Made by a program: the position numbers and the translations under genes. The notes beneath the pieces are model-generated. The model saw only the letters and a program-made list of their open reading frames with translations. It ran no database searches and was not told the DNA's origin. A stretch of 64,000 nt of DNA from Strongylocentrotus droebachiensis. Its lineage: Eukaryota; Echinodermata; Echinoidea; Camarodonta; Strongylocentrotidae. The stretch is from assembly GCA_035222895.1 (NCBI GenBank), contig JAVYIG010000897.1, forward strand, positions 186,001 to 250,000, in the 5' to 3' direction. Within the stretch, counting starts at the first letter, position 1. Every line of letters starts with the position of its first letter. Of this stretch, positions 1 through 43,100 are shown piece by piece.

Positions 1-759
1 TGTTGAGTATGTAAGTCAAAGGTCACAGCTCATTAGATATGCACAAATTGCTAATTATGTACATGAGAAATAGCTACAGTAATCATGTATGCAAAATTGT
101 GGTTTCCGTTGGATAACTTAAGTAATGTTCGGTGGATTTTGATAGAATTTCTGACATATCAGTATAGGCCATTTGTACCCGGTGAGGGGAGGCTATGCTT
201 TGCGTTGAATTGTTATTTCTCTCGCAGGAGCACAACTCATTTCATACATATAACCCCAAATCATTTGGTGGATTTTAAGTAGGAGTAGATTCATTAAAAG
301 ATGGAGGGTTTTGGACTGGAAATGCTCACAGGGAAAGATTACAATGTTAAAAATGAAAATTTCACAGACTTATTTCACAAAATTATGTGGATAAACATTA
401 AAAACAACCATGCTTTTGCTATACCCGCCCACACTCTTATTTTCCAATTTGTCAGTAACATTCTTTGGTTGTTCTATTTGTTTGTTTTCTCATTGTATAT
501 TGTATCTTATTTTTATATTTTTTGATGAAATTGTGCAATAACACTTGCTTCATTGCATTTTTTGTACAGGTGCAATTAAAAATATAGAAATTGAATCATA
601 TTAAATGTATTAAGCAATCTCAAAATCAAATGTATTTGTGCACTCTCAAAATGTGAAATGCTATTTCAGAATCAAATGAGGATTACCATGTTTTCTTTAG
701 ACAGTGTTTGCCTATTTTATAGAATAATGTTCACTTTCTTTTTATATTTGTTTTTATAG
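1..759. other. ALK intron, no coding exon seen
   Basis: AT-rich sequence upstream of the first recognisable ALK exon. I looked for a MAM N-terminal exon (CxF/W pattern with a phase-1 donor) and found none, so this is probably intron. Confidence 0.6.
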
Positions 760-30791
<30,032 letters not shown>

Positions 30792-31560
30792 CGTTGGTTA
30801 AGAAGCATTCTGTCATTTCTTTAGCTTTTACCTGGAATATCTGATGACCCCAATTCACTCTGGATGATTACAGCATTTGTTATTTGACCTTTCTGCAAAG
30901 ACAATTTAAATACGGAAATGTTGATATCCGCTATCAAAGTGCTGTAAAAATATATTTGAAATTGTTGATAATCTGTACATGTTGAGTAACCATCGTATGC
31001 TGCATATCCTATATACTCCTACTTAATATCCATAAATTAAGCTGATACATTGAGATTTGCACATTCAATGAACAAAATAATGTATGATTTTAAAGCACAA
31101 ATTGAAATATATGTATGTTGCAATATTATAAAACACAGAATTATTATTATTCATATTAACCTTTTCTACTCTTTTAATAGATGATTTTTTAATGCTGATA
31201 TTTGTCTATCTTTGAATATGCAATAACAGATAATGATAAATCTTATGTATATGTTGGATTATTTTATATTTATATGTAAATGCTTCAGTCCTGTACGTGA
31301 TGTTACATTTGCAAGCAAAGAGAGATATGGCAAATCTTGTATAGACCAGTTTTAGGTGATCCAGTTTGATGGACTATATAAATCAGGCGATAATACTAAA
31401 AATATTCTTTTCTTCAATAAAGTCTTTCAATGACCAAATCTTTCAAACAATTTTTAGTTTCGATGATCAGAATTTGTTTTTTATAACACAAATTTTCTAG
31501 CATCATTTTGTGTGTGCACGCCTTAATATGATTTCAATAAAAACACTGATCGTTTGTATA
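30792..31560 (+). other. ALK 3' UTR with two poly(A) signals
   Basis: AT-rich non-coding sequence follows the stop codon. AATAAA occurs at 31416-31421 and at 31536-31541, the second followed by a GT-rich stretch. Either could end the mRNA, giving a 3' UTR of roughly 0.65 to 0.77 kb. The exact cleavage site is inferred. Confidence 0.6.
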
Positions 31561-31830
31561 TTTTGAGGTAACTGGTCTCTTTAGAATATACATATTACCC
31601 TGTCAGATACATTGATCAAATATACCATGCACTGAGAGGCTTTTATTGAAATTATGGATTTTCCAAGATGACTGCCATATAGTACTACTTTCTGAGGGGG
31701 GCCATTTTAATGGTGCCTCGAAAAAAGTGCAAAATATATTTGATTTACATTTCTCATCAAAAAATACAAAATAAAAGTGTGAACTGTAAAGAAATAAATC
31801 TTTGTCCAGAGACTTGTGGTGTATTGCTGG

Positions 31831-32025
31831 ATTATAATAATGTTAATAATAATAGGATTTATATAACGCCTCTTCTAGAGGATACAAGGCGCTGTACTTT
31901 AGTCTAAGGACAAATTAAAAATTGTGGAGGTATTTTTTCAGATGTTCTTTTAAAAAATCAAGTGAAGATTTGAAGGATTTGAAGCCAGCTTTTTTCAGTA
32001 ATGAGAAAGGAAGGAGCTGATAAAG
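31831..32025 (-). mobile_element. LINE/SINE tail fragment
   Basis: ATAATAATAGGATTTATATAACGCC followed by GGCGCTGTACTTTAGTCTAA (quoted in parts). Read on the minus strand this is the GCG-TTATATAAAT plus ATT tail seen in other elements here. Confidence 0.5.
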
Positions 32026-32054
32026 TTATGTATGCAGACAGGGGCTTAGCTAAG

Positions 32055-32345
32055 GGGGGGGGGGTGTATCAGGATATTGTCTGTAAAATTGCGCTGCTGT
32101 CTGGGAAAAAAAAGAAAAGGGGGAGGGGAAAATGAGAAGAAAAGAAAAGGAGAGAAGGAAAAGAAAGGAAAGAAGAGAAGAGAGAAAGAGAAAGAAAAGA
32201 GGAAGGAGAGGAAAAAAAAGAAAAGAAAAAAAAAAGAGAAAATGAAAAGAAGAAAAAGGAAACAAAAGAAATGGGAGGTGAAAGAGACGAGAGAGAGAAG
32301 GGGGTAACAGCCTGAGAGAAGAGGGGTGGGAGTTAGAGAGAAAGG
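32055..32345 (+). repeat. Long purine tract with G run
   Basis: About 220 bases with almost no pyrimidines on the plus strand (AAAGAAAAGG, GGGAGGGG types), preceded by a G run at 32055-32064. The Lys/Glu-rich frame across it is low complexity. Confidence 0.9.
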
Positions 32346-32704
32346 GGAATGTTAGGTGGAGTCGCCACGTCGAGGGAGCAAGAAAAATATGCATAGATAA
32401 TTATGTTGCTGTGTCTGTATTCTTGCTCGATCCTCGTGTACTACATACATCAATGCAGAAGTTTGAAGTCGGTGAGATGTATTATGTTGGTCGGCCGGCA
32501 ATTTTATTTTCCCTAAGAACTGTGACTTTTTATTAGACAAAGAAACGTTTTTGAAAATTCAGACAATGATTAAGAGTTGGTACAACGAATAGTCTTCTTT
32601 CTCTAATAATTAATTGAAACTGAATTCAGACAAGGATAAAGAGTTGAAAACAGTACAACGAATTGTCTTCTTTCTCTAATGATTTAATGAAACGTCAAAG
32701 CTTC

Positions 32705-32745
32705 CACGCTTTGGGCGGGAGGGGGGGGGGGGAACTGGGGGAAAC
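32705..32745 (+). repeat. Poly(G) run
   Basis: GGCGGGAGG followed by about 13 G residues and a second G block. The intergenic space around it (32,400-33,960) shows no gene. Confidence 0.85.
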
Positions 32746-33982
32746 CGGAGAGAATTAAAAACTTTCATTTTCAGCAAAAATGGTGGCGATTTTAAAATTT
32801 ATCCTAAAATTGTCCTTTCGCCCCATTTGGAAACAAAAGGGGATCAATATAATTCTGAAGGCAATCTGGGACTTTCATGATGAGGAAACAAAGAAGATTG
32901 AAAATTTTCATTTGGGGCAAAAATGGTGAACTAACCACTTGCCATTTTTGCAAAAAAAATATGAAAACCACCATCCCATTTTATTGAAACGATCCCTATC
33001 TCTCTCTCTCTTAATTCAGGTTGTACAAAAATGTAAAGAATAAAAAAAGTTAATCCAGTATATACCCACTATGCACCACCACTCTCCGTACTGGCGCAGC
33101 AATCAACACTCTTTCTTATAAAGGATGAGCAATGAAATTTTTACACTTCAAGGGTGGATGTTATACAATTTATTAATCGTTGAACCGTTTATCATACTCA
33201 GAAAACATGAATCATATTCTAATTGCCCATTAAGCTGGATTATCAATTGATTTTCTTAAGCATCTCAGAATCATGTCCTCACACGAATATCCTGATTGAT
33301 GAGACAAATTTACGCCCTCACCAGCCGAAATTTTGAGGCTGCCCCTTCTAAGATGAACGTCCTCGTTTCATTGTTAGAAGGTTAACATTTTTCGCCACAT
33401 GAAATAAAACATCGACATGTAGGAATATACATTTAAAAAAAATATATCTCGATCTAGTTACTTATGTACATTACATCGTCTGCTTCCTGAGAAAAAGAAC
33501 ATGGTCAAATATCAACTACAGTTCCATAAAAATGAGAAGAGAGTCTTAGAAATTGCATTACACCATGAAATTGTTTATGCGATAGAAATCATGCTCGATG
33601 GTTGTAGAAATTACAAAATACTTGTTGAAAAATGTAATGTTTATTCAGTTCTTATTCAGTGAAAATCATGCTGTATGGCCATGGAATTTGCCCTAAACAT
33701 CTTTAGAAAATATACCACATTTTGTTGTTCATGATAGTTTTTCACAATATGTCAGTACTCAGTTCAGTTCAGTCCATTTTATTCAAAACCACACAAAACA
33801 TAATATAATATGTTACATAAAAAAGAGACTAGTAATCAACAAAAGGTGATATTGTCTTACTAATTATGTCATTTTGTAGCGTTCATCATGCCCTGAAAGG
33901 CCTAAATTCATGCAAAAGCTGGCATCCTTGAATCTTTAGAGCAAGGAATAAAGCATTCTACCATCTTCTGCTTTCTGACTCT

Positions 33983-33988
33983 TTTATT
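33983..33988 (-). terminator. TKFC poly(A) signal
   Basis: AATAAA on the minus strand lies only 30 bases after the TKFC stop codon, which would make a very short 3' UTR of about 50 bases. A further downstream signal cannot be excluded. Confidence 0.55.
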
Positions 33989-34017
33989 GAAAAGCCTGCA
34001 TCACAGAAGGAGCTTAA

Positions 34018-34173
34018 TCACAAAGCTCTCAATGCATTATGTGCTGCTCGGAGCCAAATAGCAACAGCCATTGCCCCAGGATCGGGTCGTCCTAACTGGT
34101 CTGGGTTGACGTATCTTGCTCTGCCAGCTCTGGCGGCCATCATGGATGTAGCTTCAGCTCTTTGCTCAGCAGC
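34018..34173 (-). CDS. TKFC: TKFC exon 13: DhaL end and stop
   Basis: Residues 538-588 contain [21 protein letters not shown] and [15 protein letters not shown], the conserved ATxxMxAxxGRA and PDPGA blocks near the C-terminus. TGA is at 34020-34018. Confidence 0.95.
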   Translation of the reverse strand, partial: AAEQRAEATSMMAARAGRARYVNPDQLGRPDPGAMAVAIWLRAAHNALRAL

Positions 34174-37100
34174 CTGTTCAGGTTATAGAAAAAATGATAG
34201 GTTGAGATCTGAAAAGTAAAGATCTAGCAAAGTTATAAAGGCCAAAAAAACATCTGAATGGTTTTTTTTTAAATATTTTTTACTGAGCCTTCATTCATAA
34301 TTCATAACGTTTTACTATATTAATATATAGATTGGAATCTTCCTGTAGAAGCTAATTGAAATGCTTTTGAATCATTCATTGCATCATTTAATCCTACTCA
34401 CTATCATTTGTTTGTTTGTTCCCCTTTCTCTTTCTCTGTCTCCATCTTTTCGTTCTCTCTCTCTCTTTTTCTGTCTTTGATCAAAATGCTAAAAGAAAAG
34501 TTATTTTCTGGTTTCATAATTGGTTGTGAAGGATTTTCATCATTTCACATAAAACAATCATCTTATTGGAAAACAAACATGATATCTTCACCTCAAAAAT
34601 GAATTTACTTCCGACACTCTCATGTATATAAATGAGAGTGAATGATACAACCATCTGTCATCTAGCTGTCATCTAGCTGTCATCTAGTCACTCCTTCAAT
34701 GATTCTTCCACTCCCTTCAAACCCAAATCCCCCAAATGTGATATTATACATTTGTACATACATGTAGCGGAGAATAAGAAGGTATTGCTTTTCACTTGAA
34801 TGAACTCACATTGACTGCATCTTCAAAGGTCTTCATAGAGTCCAAGTTGTTAGTGTGGCCTTCCTTCAGTATCCTGTATGCTGCGTCAAGTGGATCCAGC
34901 TGATGAAAATAATCATAAATATTTGATACAATAATTAATAATTATAGGTAGTTCTATAGCGCCGTCTATCAAGAAATTCTATTCAGAGGCACATTAATTA
35001 TTACCCCCGCTTTGAACCTTTGAATTTCAAGTCAAGTGCTTAAACCATTCAATTACGACACTACAAAGGACAAACACTACAGAATCTTTATTGTCTAGGA
35101 CTACAGTTTGTGCTTTTACTGTGAAAACTTACAAATTAGCCTTACCCCTATATTACTCTGGCTCTTACTTTTGTCTTGGTCTTTTTTTCTTTTGTTTTTA
35201 ATAAATCTTTATGCAGATAGAATCAAGGATAACATCATACATAAATATTCATAACAAGCACTTAACTACATGTTTAAATGAGATCAAATCAAATTATATT
35301 CCTGTAAATCAGTAATTATCTTCCTATTGTCTTAGTCTTCATTTAGTTATATCTGTATTATTTCAAATGCAACTGAACTAAAACAAAGTTGTGCTTGTCT
35401 TCTACATTGATTTTGATTAATAATTAATGCATCTTATGCACATGTTTCCTCTCTGAAACACAATTCGAAATCAGTCACTTTGATGATAAAGATGTTTGAT
35501 GCTGTTGCTTGAATATCACAGTTTGACTCTTGCATGCCTCTTAAAATCATGTGCAAGAGTCTATGCACAAAATTGCTGAGGGGCGCATATTTTCCACATC
35601 AATAACAAATTTTACTGATAAATTTTCAAATGTAAGCACTGATCCAAGACAAACAGACAATTTTAAAATCAGTCATTTCTGTTAAAAAAATGTGATTCTA
35701 CAATTGGTGATACGAATAAATGTGTTAAAGTAGCAGAAGAGTTTAACTTGTATTTTGCCAGTATTGGCACAACTTTAGCCAAACATATTCCACCAGTTCA
35801 CTTTTCGTTCAGGCCATGAACGATTCTAAATACATACTGTATTAATCGACCTGCGAAAAGCACTCAACGCAGTCGATCAACAAATTCTTATGAAGAAAAT
35901 GCATAGGCGGTATCAAAAATATGTCCAGTGACTGGTTTTATAACTATCTACCGGTAAGTGGAATAACATGTAAAACCTATGTAAATCATTCTCTTTCATC
36001 TTCCAAATTTATATCAATCAGGGTCTCGCAAGGGTTGCTTTTAGGGCCCCTCTTATTTATTACATACGTTTATGGTCTTGACAAATATATTGAATCAAGA
36101 AGCCTAACGTTATATACAGACGACACAGTGATATATTACTCCGATACCTCAGTACGCAGAATTGAGTCAACTCTGAACAGTGACCTACTTCTTTTACACC
36201 AGTGGACGAAGTAAAATAGACTACGGTAAGTGTCAATTATGAAAAAAACAGTTTGTATGTTGATTGGTAGTCGATATATGCTGTCAAAAGAAAAGAACTT
36301 AAATGTCACCCTCTGTAAGACCAAAATTCAACAAGTGGAAAATGTCAAGTACTTAGGTGTCATTTGTGATGAGCAAATCAAATGGAACATTCACACTGAT
36401 AAGATGGTGAAAAAAATGGGACAAATGGTGAGCTTTCTTGTATTATTAACAAACACCTTGAATGAATCTATAATAAAACTTGTATACATGTATAACGCAG
36501 CTGTTTTTTCCCACTTCGACTATGGAGATGTTTTATGTGGTTCGGCCTGTAAATATTTAACTGAAAGATCACAAAAGCTCCAAAATCGTGCTGGGCATTC
36601 TCATATACCCAAATCAGAAATTCACAATGCCCTTAACTAGGAATCATTTCACGACAGGAGAAATGTCCTGTTTTATATTTAATAGCTAGGTTTTATTTAT
36701 TCAAGAATAAAACCACGAAGATGGGAATGTTTTGTGAAACTCATAACCTTACAAGATATTTATGTCAAATCCTGCAACTATATACACAGATTCAAATCTC
36801 AGAATTGGAATTTTGTAAATTATAAATCTTTGTAAGGGGGTACAAAATGACATACCATGGTTCTGTCCCCAACCTCTGCTTTGCCATACTTCATGATTCT
36901 GTTCATGCCTTGCCTAAGGGCTTCTACCCAATCACCAAATCCTGGTTCATCTCCTAATGCTTGTTGAGCTGCTAGCAGGAACAAACCATAGAACTACAAT
37001 CAAGATCAAAAAATAAATCAAGGATATCATTCTATAATCTGATATTTCCCTTTATACCAGGTATGAACTTTACAGCTTTAATATACCGGTACAAGTTAAT

Positions 37101-40100
37101 ATGCAAGTTAAAGAAAAGAAATGGGCAAGTCCTAGCTATTTTGTACCGTACATTATTATCCAGTTTACAATTTTAGTATCTTTTATGATTGCATTAAATT
37201 TTAATATAGCCTTCATAGAGCTTGGAATCATACAAAATAACAAGGAAAATGAAACATTTGATGTCAATTTACATACAGGTTCATCCAACTGCAATAGCGA
37301 ACACCAAATTACCAAATACTTTTAAGCAAAGTTAAGCCATCCTATTTTTTGTGCAGAACAGCCAAATAATTTATCAATTTTTACCCAAATATAATCATTA
37401 GTATCCATAATATATTTCCACTAGTATATCAGAATATGGGAATACATATTTTTAATATGAGGGCATTTGAAGAGCAATCCTTTTCATGGAATATTCCTTG
37501 TATGATTTTCTTCTAAACCGACATATATAACAAATTAGAAAGCCCAAAAAACTATTTCTTCTTTTCTTGAAAGGGAATGACTTATATCATAAAGTGGAGT
37601 GCATTATATACCAATAAATAAAAATGTAATGTTTATGAATGAATGCAATATAATTATTTGGTATTGTCATTATGTTACTGATATATTTACTATGCTTTGT
37701 TATACTATTGTACATGTATATAATTATATACATCACTGTATTTTTTGTTGAATTGACCCTTTCAGCTTTGTGCTGCTGGTCGATCATTTTATCCCAATAA
37801 ATTAAAAAATGAATAAATAATAATCATCTTACCGCCCCTGAGCTTCCTCCCATGGCTTCCTCAGCAATAATAGACATTTGACCAGCGACATTACTAACAG
37901 AGAGCAGCTCTTCACTTTCAATCCACGTCTTCATTGCTAAGGGTCAGATCAGTTAGTAAAATCAATTAATTGATTATTTGCATATTGTCACACAATCAAA
38001 TTTAATGCACAAATCTTTGTTCAGTGCCTTGTTACAAATTTGTTCATTCACTTGTTACAAATAATTGTATTTCAGTACTCAGAAAGCAAATGGCATATAT
38101 TACGTGTTGTTAGGTAGGGCAAGCCATAATGTTTGTCCTACCTAGTAACAACTAATGTTTGCAATTAGAATTTCTACTATTGAGATAAATTCATTTGTAA
38201 CAGGTGAAAATAATGATTTGTAACAAGTGCTTTAAAAAGATTTGTCCATTAAATTTTATTATAATATGAAAATGGTCTATTGGGCAGAACTAATTACTGA
38301 CAAGTCTACAATTTACTAATGTTATCCATGTAAATGTATATAAAATTTCTGAACAGTTTAAGGCATATACTGTTAAAGCTGAATCCATGGATTAAGACAT
38401 TTCACAAGATGATTTCCTGATTGTCATTACACGGGGTACTCACAATTTATGTTACACTATTTTTAAAGCGTTATCAAATTCCCAATCCTTTAACGACTTG
38501 TAATATCCATGGAAATATTGGGTTCCACGATATTCATGGTTTCCAAAAATTGAGCAATGTGATTAAAGTTTGTGAGGTACAAATGTGTGCAAATCTTGAT
38601 CACTTGCAACCTCTGTTTCTAATCGATAAACCAGTCCAATCCGATCCAATTCAATACAATGCAATTCATGCATGAAAGCCTCATGCACATACAAGTTTAT
38701 TGTTTTATAGTACTTCAAAATCTAGTATTAATTCACTTTCATTGACTACAATTATCCCCAGAGTATAGAGAAGGAGTAGACAAGGGACCCGTTTCATAAA
38801 ACTTTATATCTATAACAAATGCTAAATTTATATGACGAATTTGCTCTCAGCCAATCAGATGCCTTGATTTCAGTAGCTTATAACAGCTTGTAACTTGTTA
38901 TTGATATCAAGTTTTATGCAACAGGGTCAAGGTGTACCTTCTGCACCCCTTCTAAGGGTGGATCCACAGTCTCCGTCCCCACTGCTGGTGTCAAGATCAT
39001 TTAAAAGCTTCTGACTCTCCATCAACCTATAGCATACACTGCTCAAAACGGTCTTAATTCTCTTGCAGGACTCTGGAATGAAAAAAATAAGAGGAAAATG
39101 ATTTTTTTTTTTTTTTTCCTTCTTCTTCTTTTTTTTTCTTTCTTCCAAAAACAAATTTGATCTGAACCCTGACAATTCTATGAGAAATTAGGCTTAGAAT
39201 TAATACCCTATCACATATCGTACTTTTTAGGGCTAAATAATTAAACACATATTGTTCTTCAAATTAATAAATCAACACTTTCCTACTGCAACATTTTTCT
39301 ATTAAATAAAATGCAATGTCTCTGAAAACAAATTAATTGGTGTGATTATTTTGCACGTTGTTCAATTCGCGATCAATGGGTGATTTATGAAATAAACGAA
39401 ATCAAATACCTGCTTAAGCAGTAGTTTCTTGATAGAAATAAACAAAATCAAATACCTGCTTATGCAGTAGTTTCTTGATGGAAATAATGAAAATCTCACC
39501 ATTACTCATTTTCTCTCCTTTTCTAGTCACAGGGGTGGATCCTGAAGAAGCTTGCTCTAAAACTGGGAGTTCTTTACCAAGTGATATGTTACCATGGCGA
39601 TGTGATACAGATGGCCACGCTGGGGCTGAGGTTGCCTGATCTATCAACAATCACAATAAATTTTTCTAAGTCATGCATTGAACAAGATAACGGATGAACT
39701 CTACCTGAAGTATCTTTTCCGGTAATCAAACAAACAAAATTGACTTTTACTATTTTGTAACTGTTTTACGAGGTATAAAAGCCATGTAGGGTATTGATAA
39801 GCACTCAAATACTGTCTATAATAATTCTTTATATTAGTGGATAAAAAAGTATGTTTCCCATAATTTTAGGCATGCGTTGTAAGAAACAAATAATACATAC
39901 AAACAATTTTTAAATGACTTTGCACAGATTAGCTTTTTTATCAGTTTCTGTCATATTACGGCACAGTGGAGTAAAAAAAGAGAAATATTTCAATTGTGTA
40001 TTTGTGAAACAAAGACTTATCTCCTTCTCAGTGTGTCACTCTTTATTTATATGGACCAATACATCTATTTTATTGATCAGGACTTTTGCTACTCTGTAAA

Positions 40101-43100
40101 GTGAAATATAGAATTTATAATTAGAGTGTTGGTCATGTGATCTTTCTGGAATAAATTATGAAGGCTAATTATGAGAATTAGTGTATAGTGTGAGGTTTTA
40201 TAATCTTTATTATCAGAAATTGATTCAGCCTTGCTGAAAGTAACATGAAATGCACACAGAAATGTGTATACGGGACTACACTTTTTTGAGATATGAAAGT
40301 TTGAACCAAATTTTCTTGTCATATTCAAAATGTGAGGTCATTCTTTCTATACTATTCCTCCAAAGTGACATAAAAGAATGAGAAAGAACACAAATCAAAT
40401 CTTCACCAGAACTCAAACAATCTTTAAAGCCCATCTGCTCTAGTTTGGCCAGGGGTGATTAGCCCTCCCTGCAAGGTCACCGACAGTTGGTTATCTCACA
40501 AATCAGCTCTCAATAAACATGAGAACCCTTTTTCTCATGTTTATTGAGAGCTGATTTGTGAGATAACCAACTGGGATCAACTGGTACCGCTCAGGCATTG
40601 TTGGCTGTATAGAGGGCGCAAGTAGCTATAAGTAGTGCAGTGAGGCTTTAAGATAGGAGTGAAGACCACTCACCAAGATACGAGGCTCGCTGTCCACCCT
40701 GGTCCAGGATGAGTATAGTAAGAGAGATGCCGACCATCTCTAGTGATGTCATAAAGCAACCACAGTAAACCCTCTCTACCTTCACCCCTGCATCACCTGT
40801 AATAGAAGCGAAAAGTTCACAAGATCTAAACAAATGTAAACAATAACACAAAAGTGTGGTACTTCAAAATTAAAAATAAGGATTAATGCAATTGTTAACT
40901 TACATTCAGGCATTCAACAATTCAGCTTTCAACAATGTCTGCTAAAAAAAAACCTCACAATATAAAAAACAAATAACCTATTCTATATGAGTCTACTAAA
41001 CATCTTTGAGCTTTACTTTTATAATTAATAGGAAAATACTGAGATCAAACTTGAATATAAAATTCTAAAGCGTTTTTTACTGGTAAAAATTGTGCTCAAT
41101 TGTAATTGTAGCTCAGCCACACCAATGTGACCGACACTGCAGACTCTCTACAGATCAAACAAGATATTGAACTGCCTCCAACTACATAAAATTGGCTGGA
41201 TTAAAGGTAATACAAAGTTTTGGTATGGGGTCATGAATTTGGTTCAAATTGGAAAGCATATGCGATTTTATGATCGTTGTCGTGTTTGAAATCGAGTCTA
41301 AAGTGATGAAATTGTAAATGATAAACTCTTTATGTTGTAAAGCGGCCTCTCAAGACTGATATTACTTTCGCCTTAAAACAATGTTTCTTGACTACAATCG
41401 ACCGATTTGCTATTCCCATTTGGAAATTATATATCAGATCTACATATTCTAAGATTTTCATGGTCCCAGCTACAATGGAATGGCCTTAGGCACTAATTGA
41501 AATATTCAAAATTTATCGAGAGCACCAGTAAATTTTTGATTAGTCAATTTCTCGAAAGCAGAAGTGTTTTAGGGGCTAAATTTTCTAGTGCTTATAATTC
41601 ATCCGCAGGGGCATCCAAATATATCCAAGTTGTAAAGAATTACTATCCATCTAATTTTTTAAACTTCCCAAACCTTTGCATTATCTTTAAGGAGTCAATT
41701 TGGAGTCGGTAGGGTGGTGTGACTAAGGTATTAAAAAGGAACATATACTTACTGAGGTACTGTAACACAGAGCGAGCTACAATGGCCATCTCCAGATTGG
41801 ATGTACCGCCTAGGTTGTTGATCATAAGGGCGACCTCATCACCAGATTTCAAGTCCAGTCTACAGTTATTTGTGGAGTCTCTCATCTGGTCCAACATAGT
41901 AGCTACAACATCACTAGCACTTGATAACTATCAGGAAGGGAGGTTGAGAGGTTTGAGTATTATTCAACAGCTAATGTTTCTACAATGAATAGCATCGTTT
42001 TACTTTGATGAAGGTATAATACACATGTGCATGATAACCCCCAGTGGAATAGCAAGGGAAGAATAAAATAAAAACAGTTATTAAATCCAAGAGAAGAAAA
42101 TATTTATCAATATAAGAAACATATACAAATAATTATCCTCAAATTTGAAACTAGTAAAAATCTATATTGTCCTTTTACAACCTTAAGCATAGTGTTATTT
42201 AAGAACATGACATTTGCAATTGAACATAAAAACAATCGTAGTCATAACATCTCTCATGTTTATAATCAGATCATTTCATAAGCCGATAGTTATATGGGTG
42301 TTTACTGCCTAATCAGATGAAAACACAACACAGGCATGTCATTTACACATGGGTCCAATTACTTCCATAGAAGCAGTAGAAGTAATCCAATTATGAACTT
42401 CTAAGTCCTAAGACAATATGTGGTTAGAACTGATCAAATGATGTAAAACCAATTAGGAGAATCAAGAATGGAAACATTTCATGCAGATATAGAGCCACAA
42501 CAGAGCATACTTGAATTATCAATAGCACCCAAGAATAAGCACTGGCAATAACCAATCAAACCATGAAAGAAAATGAGACAATTTTGTATTACCTATTCCC
42601 TAGCGAATTCAAGCTTTTTCAAGTGAATGAAAAACAAATATATTTTGCTTTCAATGGAGAATATGGCTAGGTGGGCGTGAGATTAGTTAAACTTCCACAA
42701 TGAATATAATAACACACTCTGTATTTTGATTCAACTTAAAATGTATTTTCAAGTTTCACTGACTCATCGCAAATAAAAAAAGGAAACCATTATTTGTTTT
42801 CAGCTAGAAAAAATGACTAAAGTGCAGTGTCAAGATGGGAAACAGTTTTGTGAAACACAAACTGAGAGATTTGATTAGGAAAATATCATGAAAAGATTTT
42901 TAAAAAGAGTTTTTAAAACATACATTCTTCAGGGGTGATATAAGTGAGCACTAAAAAAAAAAAAGGATTCAAGGAGAAAAAAAAATAGCATCAAACAAAA
43001 TTCCCCCCCTTTTGAGTAAGAAAAATGAGAAAAATGGGAAAAATAAAGGAAAAAGAAAAAATAAGGGAGAAAGGGAAAATAAGGGAAAAATCAGGGGTAA

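Noticed and set aside
32050-32394. Lys/Glu-rich and Leu/Phe-rich frames
   Set aside because: Translations of the intergenic purine tract on the two strands.
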